Origin: Pocillopora verrucosa
Lineage: Eukaryota > Cnidaria > Anthozoa > Scleractinia > Pocilloporidae
Reading direction: 5' to 3'
Length of the DNA stretch: 64,000 nucleotides
Assembly: GCF_036669915.1 (NCBI RefSeq)
Contig: NC_089318.1
Location: 6,615,849 to 6,679,848 of the forward strand
Shown: one piece after another, positions 1-9,115 of the stretch
How the letters are laid out: every line of letters starts with the position of its first letter
Position numbering within the stretch: the first letter of the stretch is position 1
Program-made: the position numbers and the translations under genes
Notes under the pieces: generated by a model
What the model was told of the DNA's origin: nothing
What the model saw: only the letters and a program-made list of their open reading frames with translations
Databases searched by the model: none

Positions 1-660
1 TTCTATTAATGATTCAGTTTGGTTAATCAAAGTTAGGGGTTGGTTGTTTTTATGAAGAAAAAAAATATATGGAAGGTTCACATTTGGCAAATTTGAAGCT
101 TGTGATGTTTCAAGAATAAAATTATATAATTGCTTCCCTAGAGAGAAAGATGAAGTAAAATTTATTTTTTCAGTCCGTTACAACTTTTAGTTCAAGTCTT
201 ATTAATAAAGTATTAACGTTTGTCACATGATGTCGTCCCTTATGATGTGCATCGCGACGTTTCGACTGCATACTGCCAATCTTCATCAGGCGATAAGATC
301 GACAGGTTTCGGGCATTCTTATAAAGCAGGATGCTCCGCTGTAACTGGTTGTTTTTTCCACAGCTGTGATTGGCGCGTTTCGATCCTCGGCAGTCCGCTG
401 TCGTACGTCTCAGGAATTTATATTCCACTGTCCCTGTTGATGTTGTTAGGGTGAAGTCATTGCTTCACTAAAAAGAAAGATAAAGTAAAAATGATATTTC
501 TTTCAATCTGTTACAACTTTTTGCTTATCTTGTTTCTTAAATACTACCTGTAGTTACTGAAATGATACCTTACGATTGGAGTGTTCCATACCATGAGTTT
601 TTGGGACAAGGTTCAGCTCTCAGCATTGGCATTCATCACATAACTATATATCACACACAC
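1..660. other. Gene-free stretch with an interspersed-repeat segment
   Basis: No credible coding exon is seen. The part at about 195-420 resembles a dispersed element also present twice downstream of NXF1 (about 27,130-27,345 and 27,560-27,775). Shared landmarks are an 'ACTGCATACTGC' block followed by a 'TCTTC..C.GGCGA' block and a 'GGCTGTGATTGGC'-type block. On the minus strand, 251-290 contains a hammerhead-like core, described as a separate finding. Homology to the NAT16/PLB1 promoter region starts near 663. Confidence 0.45.
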
Positions 661-1723
661 CGGCTGGTCGTAATGTTAAAGCAACTGCGTCCATGGCGAA
701 CGTCGGCATACTATAACGGAATAAGGCTTAATATGCACCAAGGTTCTACCGTGTGACTGAATCGGCGCCTGGCCTCGGCTTTGCCGCTGACAATATACAG
801 AAGGCGCGGATTGTCCACAATCACGAACACGAGCCGACGACGAAAACGACAGAGCCGATGCTCACCGACCAAGCAACGGCGACTTTGTTAACGACCAGTG
901 CAGGATGGCGTCCTGGTCAAATGCTTGGAAACTAGCTGTTTTGAATTCATTTCTCTTTATTAACGGTACGTGTTCACTTTTTGACGATACAAACTCTTCA
1001 AAAACGCTTCTTTTTACGTAAGGTAGTCAGTCTAGGGTTTTTTCGCGATTCAAATTGGAAATGCGTTGTGGTAATCTCGTCGATTGTTGTTTACAGTAAA
1101 CAGTTACGAGATTTAAATATTTGTGGTAATGTTAATGTGGTAAATGTGATTGAGCTACATGCCTGCATCTCTTACATGAAAGATAAATCTGGGATAAATG
1201 GATGGAGAGATGAACAAAATCTCTTGAAGGTGAATTTAACATACTGTAACTTAACCAACCTCTGCTGTAAGTGAGGAATTTTTTAAGCTTTAATCTTGAA
1301 TTAGTAAATTATTATGGAAAAAAATTGTTAAGTGCTGAAACTGTTACAAATCTTGAGTTGGTTAACTTTATGCAACAACAAATTATAGTTTTCAATCATC
1401 ATCATCTTTCATGATTATTGATAATAACTTTTTCTTTTTGTTTCTTGAACAGCCTATTGGAACAAATGAAAACTGCCCTGTGCAGCAGAATTCAGAGCAT
1501 TCTGTAACAACAGATTGTTACTAACTCAGCATGTAACACTTTGTTTTGTGATTGGTGCAGAGTCGTACAAGTCTTGGCAACCAATCAGATGCTTATACTT
1601 AAGCCATTTGTGACTTTGTCCAACCCATTTATCCTGTATCCAAGACAATAATTTCTTTAAAAAACTAGTTTATATAGAATATGCATGGCCAGTTGCCAAT
1701 TTTTTTGCCTCTAGCTTGATCTG

Positions 1724-1937
1724 TTAACCCTTTAACTCCCACAAGTGACCAAGACAGAATTTCTCCTTTGAATATCAACTCAGAATCAAGCAGACAAGTG
1801 AGGAGAATGAAGATGAAAACTCAGTTAGGGGACTACAAGTTGATCCAATACCAAATTCTCCAAATTGAAATAAGTATTATTTTTATGGCAGACAGTAGGG
1901 AGAATTACTAATGAGATCTTGGGAGTTAAATGGTTAA
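1724..1937. repeat. MITE-like element, 'TTAACCCTTTAACTCCCA' family
   Basis: The left end reads TTAACCCTTTAACTCCCA and the right end is its near inverse (TGGGAGTTAAATGGTTAA), so it has terminal inverted repeats of about 18 bp. The body begins CAAGTGACCAAGACAGAA. The same element occupies the equivalent intron of the intact gene at 11,863-12,081, so it predates the duplication. Other family members are at 3,480-3,557 (partial), 13,164-13,376, 13,877-14,163 and 56,727-57,813. Confidence 0.75.
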
Positions 1938-2040
1938 AGTATTGGCACTCAGGTGAGAAGTGCGTAATATGGTCAGATCAACCCATGATAGGCTTAATTT
2001 ATAATAAGTACCTTGCAGCAAAGAACTAGCGCTGTTGTAA

Positions 2041-2371
2041 ATACTCAGACTTGTGGATATGGAAGAAATGAATTACACCTGTTATGTTAAAGTTGAAACA
2101 TTTAATTTAAGATCCAAATCATTTGCTTTACGTTGCTGCTTTTGCTACTTGTCTCTTTTGCTCCTAAAATCTCCTTTAGTAGTTCTCCTTGTTGTCTGCC
2201 ATCCAATACTCAGACTTGTGGATATGGAAGAAATGAATTACACCTGTTATGTTAAAGTTGAAACATTTAATTTAAGATCCAAATCATTTGCTTTACGTTG
2301 TTGCTTTTGCTACTTGTCTCTTTTGCTCCTAAAATCTCCTTTAGTAGTTCTCCTTGTTGTCTGCCATCCAA
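2041..2371 (+). repeat. Two tandem copies of a 165-bp unit
   Basis: The sequence starting ATACTCAGACTTGTGG at 2,041 starts again at 2,206 and continues almost identically for a whole unit. The 165-bp period is a multiple of three, so a chance open frame runs through both copies; I do not regard it as a gene. The segment is absent from the equivalent intron of the intact PLB1-like gene, so it arose after the duplication or was lost there. Confidence 0.85.
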
Positions 2372-2923
2372 TTATTATAATGCTACTTCTGAGAATTTGG
2401 TAAATCAACTAATTCCCTTAAATTCTAAATTTCTCATCACTCATCTGCTTGACAAGTATTTATAAATTGAGGAAAAATTAATTCTGTCTTGGTAACCTAC
2501 AGTAATTAAATGGTTTAACTAAATAATTATTCTAGTCTATTGTATTCATTTGTCTTTATTTTGTTTTGTCATTACATAGTTCACTAGCTTTATGCATCAG
2601 ATTTCAAGGTCATTGCAGCTATGGGAGATTTGTTTACAGTATGTATTTATTTCAAAACAAATATGTTTGTTATTCTCCAATCTGATATAAGTTTGAGGTG
2701 TTCATTTCCTTTGACAAATACAATTTTGTTTTTCAAGGTTGGCCAAGGAGCAAGAGCAACATCAGTAAATGGATTTTTCTTGGATTACAAAGATTTCTCA
2801 TGCAGGTAAAAATATTTTTATTGCTGATGTTAATTACTTTTGGTTTAAAAATTGATATAAATAACTGTATGTTTGAACACCAGTCCAGGAAAATTTTAGA
2901 AATTAAAAATACCATGAAATAAA

Positions 2924-3255
2924 AAGTAAAGCTTCAGTTTATACAGTCCCAAGTGGCCCATGGGGCCAGGGCTTATACAGGCCCAAGTGGCCCGTGGGGC
3001 TGGCGCTTAACTCTGCTTTCCTTTAGCATGAAGTGGCTAGGAGTGTTGCTACTCCCCCCTGGATGGGATGCTGGTCCATCACAGGGTTACCCTCAGCATA
3101 TTTGTTGGTACCCATTTGTACACCTGGGTGAAGAGAAGCACTGTGGAAGTAAAGTGTCTTGCCTAAGAACATAACACAACCCTGGCCAGGGCTCAAACCT
3201 GGACCACTTGATCTGGATTCAAGCGCGCGAACCATGAGGCCATCCCGCCTCTTAC
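2924..3255 (-). mobile_element. tRNA-derived SINE insertion with 13-bp target duplication
   Basis: On the minus strand the element begins near 3,255 with a tRNA-like head. It shows an A-box-like TGGCCTCATGG and a B-box-like GGTTTGAGCCC about 45 bases on, so it has an internal RNA polymerase III promoter. It is flanked by the 13-bp direct repeat ACCATGAAATAAA at 2,911-2,923 and 3,256-3,268. The paralogous intron near 12,594 carries the uninterrupted empty site. Together these show insertion by target-primed retrotransposition after the gene duplication. Confidence 0.8.
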
Positions 3256-3479
3256 ACCATGAAATAAAGTATCAGAAAAAAAAGGGTAATTCAGATTTGT
3301 CATCTTAGTTTATGGACCATTGCCTTCAACATGAAAGAGCTTTTCCCCAACTTAAAGGTATTCCTCCTAGGAATCTACCAAACAGAAAAAGAGGGGTTGA
3401 ATTAAATCTCAGATCAAAGTGATCTTGATTAAAACTGGTTTCAACAGATTGATATGATTTTACATTTGTTCAAGTTTCA

Positions 3480-3557
3480 TTAACCCTTTAACTCCCATGG
3501 GTGACCAAGACAGAATTTCTCCTTACAATATCAATACAATATCAAGCAATTAATTAT
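3480..3557. repeat. Partial 'CCCTTTAACTCCCA' family element
   Basis: The left end and first 60 or so bases match the family (CTCCCATGGGTGACCAAGACAG, then ACAATATCAATACAATATCAAG). No right inverted end was found nearby, so the copy is truncated. It lies at the distal edge of the duplicated PLB1-like block, where similarity to the intact locus stops. Confidence 0.55.
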
Positions 3558-3914
3558 GTTTAAGTCTGACAGACCATTTGGGTGTTTAGACTTTTTGTTT
3601 GTTTGTTTTTTGTTATGATAGGCTGTTAGGAAAGTCTATAGTTTGACTTACTATTGTTTTGTTTTTTTTGTAACTGCTTTGTACTGTGAGCATTGTGTTG
3701 TTTATAGCAATCATTATAGGCACACTTCCGCATATCACTAAAAGTACTGACATCAACATTTTCCCTTCGCAACAAACTTTCTTGAGTTGATGTATCCCTG
3801 TTGATTTTTAACTACGAAGGCATTTTTTTTTATTTATCTGAGTTACTAATCTTTTGTGATTGAATATTTGAAGCACATAATCCAGGAACAAGATCTGCTT
3901 AAAGAATCCGCTCC

Positions 3915-5440
3915 TCACGTTGAGGAAGTTAATTCTTTTGTAGTAGGTTCAATTTCAGTGTCATATTTCTTGTAATTCTGAACAGTGTTTAACTTATCAT
4001 GCCAATCAGTAACATGTTCCTTTGCGTATGGGGTTTCTAAAAATATTTGATTCAGTGATGTAAATTTTATCAATACCTGGTTGACTACCCCAAGCATTTT
4101 CTTGGGTTCCCTGCCAGGGTTTATATACGATCAGCTGATATTTACAGTAAAGGGACAAATTTGGGCTTCTGTTATTTGGAGAGTACACCGGAAAAACCCC
4201 AAGAACAATATTATCTGCCTGTGCTGCAAGTTTTTTTGTTGACAAATTTGTACTTTGTAGCAAAAGTAATGAAAATTGAATTCAGCATATTGGGAATTTC
4301 TTTAGCATACGCAGCACGGTTAGCATAAATATCAAGAAGTTAATCATTTGTTCTTACACCTTCAGGAGAATTTGCTTTTATTTTATGAGATCCATTTAAA
4401 CTAATGGGTATTCCACTGGATGAGCTGACCAATTTCAGTGACAGTAAATAATGCATTGTTTCTTGTGCAGAAAAGTCCCTTTGCCCAAGTGACTTCATTA
4501 CTACCTTTTAATCAGTTTTGTGGGATTGCTTTCAATGTTACAGTTACGGACAGTGGAATTGAATGCAGATTTCATGATAGAGGAACGTGGCCCACCTTTT
4601 GATGGATATTTGGCAAGGTATATTCAACACAGGCATGATAATCAATGACTACCTGAATGTCACAGTCAGCTCTCCAGCCCTGCAGTTGAAGACGTTGGTG
4701 ATTATCAAGTCTAGCGTCATTTCTCTTTGTTACTATCTTCACGTTGTATTGTTTAGGTTTTTTTTAATGTATAGGCTCAAATTGAAGCTTTATACATGAG
4801 CAAGGTTCAAGTGGAAAGTTAAACCTACTCTGAAGGTCTGAATCATTTTGTCTTTTTCTAAGACAGTAATTAGAACTGCAGTGAGTGTGTCGTTGGACAG
4901 TATTTAGTAAATCAATGTAATCATTATCAGTATTCTTTATGTCATTGTGATGTTTCTGACAAAGATGAATTGACGGTTTTTTCCAAGTACCATTGTCTGA
5001 AGGGTTTGGATGGTATGTGGATACCAACAAGTTCACATACTAGCAGACAATCTCTGATGCTTTTATACCATCACAACTCTGTCGATTTAGTTCTGATAAA
5101 TCAGCTGGGTCTGCATTATTTACTGGCATCTCAGCTAAATAGCCTTTAAGAGCTTTTTCAAACAGTGTACATAGCCCTGGATCATTTTCAAGTTTAGCGA
5201 CTCTATGGCCATGGATATCTCCCCTTGCTTGGTATTCAAATCTGTACCAGTGCCACTCTGCATCCAGTGAATTATACAACCAAAACTTGATAAAATTTTC
5301 CAAGCGTCAAGTTAAAAACCAATCAGTAATATGAAGATTGCTTATAACATTCTGATGCATGTGCTCAGCTGTGCGATTATTTTCACCACCAAAGAGTGCA
5401 TGTAATTCAGGCCAGTGCATATCAACTGATGAAAATGTAA
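3915..5440 (-). mobile_element. Decayed Helitron (Rep/HUH and flanking helicase-protein fragments)
   Basis: Minus-strand frames give collinear but broken pieces of the large Helitron Rep-helicase protein. Around 5,300-5,430 is a piece with [13 protein letters not shown]. At 5,040-5,303 follows [20 protein letters not shown], the region that holds the two-histidine metal-binding (HUH) motif, here H-G-H. At 4,764-5,036 comes a TVQRHTHCSSNYCLRK zinc-finger-like piece, and at 3,915-4,263 KPWQGTQENAWGSQ and AKEHVTDWHDKLNTVQNY. In-frame stops, such as the one just upstream of 5,303, show the copy is dead. The assignment rests on recognition of these conserved blocks; the element's ends were not found. 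Confidence 0.75.
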
Positions 5441-5592
5441 AATAAAGTTGGTGGTCCAACATGGCTAATGATTGCTTTTAAATCTTCTCTTGCTTTGAAC
5501 CAGTAAGAATGTGATTCACTAATATTACCGCGACAGCATGAGACTTTAGTTATTGTTATTGTATAATGGTTTCAAAGGCATTGACATTGGCC

Positions 5593-6150
5593 TCAATTAT
5601 ACGCGACCTCGTTCGGTTTCGTTCGAAAGTCTATTCGGAGTTCCTTGCACTTTAACGAGTGCAGCTTGAATTTGTTGTCGTTTGACCACTGAAGGACATA
5701 ATCCACTGTGTCTTTGATCTTTGTTGCACCGGACTTGGGAACAATTTCCGAGACCGTGGTGTCGTTGGCAAATTTCCACATACCACAAAGGGGGTTTGCT
5801 CGAGGTAGCGAGGTCATTAATCATGCCCAAAAAGAGCTAAGAGCCGATGCAGTTACCTTGTAGAATTCCAGCGGGGACTGGGGTAAAGCTCGTAAAACGA
5901 TCAGAGCTAAGCTTGAGACAAGCAAAAAGTCGATCACCCAGTTGACAACGGTGGATTTTACTCCTAGACTGTAAAGCTTGGCGATCAGTAAGTTGTGATC
6001 TACAAGATCAAAGGCTTTCTTATAGTCTAGGAGTGCTGCCCTAACGTAGGCGCCGGTCCCGTTAGTGGCTCCAAGCCAGTGATGCTGCATGGAGATGAGT
6101 GCGAAAGTAGCGCAGGAATTAGGTATAAAACCAAACTGGTTTGGATACAT
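5593..6150 (-). mobile_element. Truncated non-LTR retrotransposon reverse transcriptase
   Basis: Minus-strand frames show reverse-transcriptase blocks of a LINE-type element. The first is QFGFIPNSCATFALISMQHH (block 2a-like). LLDYKKAFDLVDHNLL follows, where the catalytic F.D..KAFD.V block lies. After a frame break comes a piece with FANDTTVSEIVPKSG at the position of the FADD box, then WSNDNKFKLHSLKCKELRID. The second catalytic Asp region reads FAND rather than FADD, and there are at least two frame shifts, so the copy is inactive. Only a palm-domain fragment remains; no endonuclease region was seen. Confidence 0.8.
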
Positions 6151-6470
6151 ATATTATAATAAAGTTCGGATATAACGCGCGCTGTCATTGGTTGAAAGAG
6201 CGTGCTCTATGAGAGTATAGAGCATAGAACTGAGCTAAAGCTGTCACGCCATCTGCCAATTGTACTATGTTCGACCTTTTCCGGGACTTCTTTTTAGCTT
6301 TTTCCCGATAATTGAAAGTGAAATTTCGGAACTGAAGCGAGCCGGCAAATAGCAACAGAAGAATCAAACAAAGGTTTGTAAACATACCAGGCGCCATCCT
6401 CAAAGGAAAAACAAAATAAACATTCCGAGTTTTAAAGATTTTCACGCTCAGTTAGATTGCAAGCTTGCGT
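6150..6470 (-). repeat. Dispersed repeat, opposite-orientation partner at 24,205-24,430
   Basis: The minus strand matches the plus strand of about 24,205-24,430. Shared landmarks are GCTTGCAATCTAACTGA, AACCTTTGTTTG.TTCTTCTGTTGCTATTTGCC and the AGAGC.CGCT.TTTCAACC.A end. Both copies read as short hydrophobic open frames, probably by chance. A further partial relative lies near 7,140-7,195 (GGAGCGTGCTTTATGAGAGTATAGAGCA). The class is unknown; it is probably a non-autonomous DNA element. Confidence 0.55.
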
Positions 6471-6559
6471 ACGGTAATAAAAATCAAACACAGCTAACAC
6501 TCGTATAGTATATAAAGTTCAGTGTTCAAAAACAAAACAGAACAAAACAGAAATGATGA

Positions 6560-7130
6560 AAAATATAACCAAACTGGCATAATTGTTAAAATTCATACTA
6601 ATCATGACGGTGTCTGAGCGAATATGATCATGCTAAGTTCATCGCGGCTCGCTCATCATGGCGATCTCCGGTCATCACAGTAAAGCAAGCCTCAGAAACT
6701 ACATCAGCCGCCTTTCGAGTGAAAAAATAAGAGCTTGCTCTGATATCCTTTCCGATACGTTGAGTGGCAATTCACATAAGTCACTGCAGCCGAGTTTTGC
6801 GGCACTGTCATCACGTGCGATCTTCATGTTCCGGTGAATTCGGCTGTCGTTCATTCAAAAAACACTCGCCTTGAACAGTTTGTTTTCTACCTTGTCATGT
6901 GAAAAAACTCGCGTGTTTTTATGGGCCATAATTCGGCTGAAGTTCACTGAACATTTAACTTCAAGATTCTATATTAGAGACTTAAAAACTTCAGGCAAAG
7001 TGTTAAATTCGACTTGCCGAACTATTTTAATTTGTAAACTATCGTAGAATGTAACTATGATGGTTTTTGAACTTTGATGGTTTGACACTTTTGACAGCTT
7101 TAGTCTTGTAAAGCCAATCAGATTATTTGA
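6560..7130. other. Gene-free stretch, nothing recognised
   Basis: No open frame of note, RNA gene or clear repeat boundary was seen between the repeat ending near 6,470 and the fold-back element starting at 7,282. Confidence 0.4.
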
Positions 7131-7281
7131 ACCATTCTAACAGGGATTCTGATTGGCTTATTGGAGCGTGCTTTATGAGAGTATAGAGCATGCTGACGAC
7201 ATTGTTGTTCGCTTTGGAAATAAAGTTTGTTTTGAAAATTGAAAGTGATGCTTGGGGAATTTAACGGATTCTTTATTATAA

Positions 7282-7470
7282 AACAAATAGAGAAGCCTTG
7301 ATTGTGCTCTGTTCTGTTATAAAGCACTTAGGAAGCGGCTAAAGCACTCAAGAAGTGGGAAGAAACACTCGACTACGTCTTGTGTTTCTCCTTACACTTC
7401 TTTCGTGCTCTAGCCGCTTCCTGCGTGCTTTATAACAGAACAGAGCACAGTCAAGGCTTCTCTATTTGTT
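7282..7470. mobile_element. Fold-back (long inverted repeat) element
   Basis: The two halves are inverse complements over nearly their whole length. The left arm starts AACAAATAGAGAAGCCTTGA and the right arm ends TCAAGGCTTCTCTATTTGTT. Each arm is about 90 bp, with almost no spacer near 7,375. Such a hairpin is typical of fold-back MITEs or of non-autonomous elements whose RNA would form a long stem. No coding capacity was seen. Confidence 0.8.
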
Positions 7471-7970
7471 AAATCAAGCATCATGGGTTTACGTTCTCTA
7501 TCACCAACAATGCATAATACACGTGTACCGTTGGAGAGCGTTTAGTCAGAGTTGTTAAAGAAGGATCAAAGCAACCATTCATATCTTTAAAAGGCTTCAA
7601 ACTACATCGTACATCATATTTGACCCTCTCGAAATCTGGTCTCAAGTTTTTCAGAGTAAATACTAAAAAACAGTGATTGCGTTTGTCCTTGAGAACCATA
7701 AAATACGCGACAAATACGTACAAAAAATACTTCTACACAATCAGAATCAATCAAATTTCATGTACGTATGGTGAAAGGAAAAAGGAACGGTCTAACTTTA
7801 ACGGAATATTCAGTCAAAATCTGCCGATTTCTCGGCTATATTGATAATAACGCTATCACAATGCAACGCAATCGACACTCACTGGCACAAAAGAGGAGAA
7901 TGAAGACTGGCGACGAGTCTGCAAAGCAGGTTTGAAATGTCTTAAAGCAGGATAGGGTGAGTGGGGTATT

Positions 7971-8912
7971 TTAACGGTGGGATTTTTCGGTTATGTCCGT
8001 CTCATAGACTTTCAGTGTCCTATTATGATAGAAGTCAGCCGTTTTGAACTTTAGTTGGTCCTTCATGATGATCCTTGCGAGCGAACTTAAACTCTCGTCT
8101 TGCATCGTAAATGTAAAAATAAAATCGTCGTTAATTAATTCACAAGCACGCTTTAGTTGATGCACGATGTGAGCTTGAAAAAGATCTGGAGAATCAGCAT
8201 AAACCTCTGCAACCCATTCAAAGTATTTCACTCTTGGGGAAAGCGTGCCAACACTAAGAGAATTAGGAATAACGTCGTCATCACATTTCTCCACATAGAG
8301 TTCAGTACTTTCTCTTAAAATGTGGTCAACATTGGATCGAAGTCTCTCGAAAGGGCACCAGTTACTGAGGAAAATAGAATTCCCCGTGAACGGCCTGGCT
8401 GGTAAAGATTCAATAATATTGGCGAAATAATCAGGTGCACACGTCTTGATCTCCATCGAATTTGTCAAGGCTGTTTGCTTTAGTTTGTCACAGAATTCCT
8501 TCCCAACGTGATACCCTTCTATATGCAACTCGAAAAGTTTCCTCGGATCAGGAATTTCAGCGTCACGAATGGAAGAAAACCGCTTTCTTTGTAAATTAGG
8601 ATAATGCTCTTTTGCGTGTTTAATGGAGTACTCGCCGACCTGTTTGTAAATACCTTGACCTCGATAATCTGGATGAACGCGTCCCGCTCGATGAATGAAA
8701 GTGCGGCCATCATCTACTACGAAGTATGCCTCTAATCCGACGAGTCTCACGCCACAATGGGCAAGTATAACAACTATGTTGTCCCTTTGAAGCCACTGGT
8801 GGAATATCAACGGAAGATAATCATGTCCTGCGTAAATTCCCTCTGAAAGTTTCACTATTTCATCGAAGTCGTCAGCCTCAGCTGGTCGTAATGTTAAAGT
8901 AACTGCATCCAT
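7971..8912 (-). CDS. Histidine N-acetyltransferase-like (NAT16-type) GNAT protein
   Basis: This intronless gene encodes 313 residues. The fold is GCN5-related acetyltransferase. An N-terminal GNAT domain spans roughly residues 5-130. The acetyl-CoA-binding loop is RGQGIY at residues 84-89, preceded by the beta-strand 4 segment GRVHPDY. The whole looks like the NAT16/histidine N-acetyltransferase family, cytosolic enzymes that transfer acetyl from acetyl-CoA to a free amino acid or small amine. Substrate specificity cannot be read from the sequence. The C-terminal half (about 150-313) is typical extra sequence of this family. The start is the first in-frame ATG after the promoter. The gene is head-to-head with the PLB1-like gene, with 203 bp between the two start codons. 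A stub of its 5' end was copied to about 663-710. The lack of introns could mean an old retrocopy or simply a single-exon lineage. Confidence 0.8.
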   Translation of the reverse strand: MDAVTLTLRPAEADDFDEIVKLSEGIYAGHDYLPLIFHQWLQRDNIVVILAHCGVRLVGLEAYFVVDDGRTFIHRAGRVHPDYRGQGIYKQVGEYSIKHAKEHYPNLQRKRFSSIRDAEIPDPRKLFELHIEGYHVGKEFCDKLKQTALTNSMEIKTCAPDYFANIIESLPARPFTGNSIFLSNWCPFERLRSNVDHILRESTELYVEKCDDDVIPNSLSVGTLSPRVKYFEWVAEVYADSPDLFQAHIVHQLKRACELINDDFIFTFTMQDESLSSLARIIMKDQLKFKTADFYHNRTLKVYETDITEKSHR

Positions 8913-9115
8913 GGCGAACTTTGGCTTGCGATTAGGGATTAAGACTTGATATGAACCCTGATCCTACCGTGTAACTGAATCGCCGCGTGGTCTTGGTGTT
9001 GCCGCTGACAGAAGGCGCGGATTGTCTACCATCACGAACACGAGCCGATGACGAAAACGACAGAACCGATGCTTACCGACTAAGCAACGACGACTATGCT
9101 AACGACCAGTGCAAG
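8913..9115. promoter_or_regulatory. Divergent (bidirectional) promoter between NAT16-like and PLB1-like genes
   Basis: Only 203 bp separate the two divergent start codons, so both promoters must lie here or overlap the 5' untranslated regions. No clear TATA box was seen. The same spacer is duplicated at about 710-905, in front of the PLB1-like pseudogene. Confidence 0.6.

Larger units (their letters stand above)
663..3480 (+). pseudogene. Truncated, broken duplicate of the PLB1-like gene 5' end
   Basis: This block repeats about 8,882-12,835. It includes the first bases of the divergent NAT16-like gene (near 663-710), the intergenic promoter and several PLB1-like exons. Recognisable pieces are exon 1 (905-965), the 3' part of exon 3 (about 1,142-1,229), exon 4 (1,453-1,513), exon 5 (2,580-2,638) and exon 6 (2,738-2,805). 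It is not functional as read. The Ig exon and the start of exon 3 are deleted at about 1,130-1,142. The donor after exon 4 is changed from GT to AT at 1,514. Exon 5 has an in-frame TAG (CAC TAG against CAC CAG in the intact copy). Nothing corresponds to exons 7-17. A SINE and a 165-bp tandem duplication sit inside its introns. It also carries Leu where GDSL enzymes have the catalytic Ser, so that change predates the duplication or was copied with it. Confidence 0.85.

Noticed and set aside
2053-2403. 116-codon frame with an internal duplicate
   Set aside because: It is created by two in-frame copies of a 165-bp non-coding tandem unit inside a pseudogene intron.
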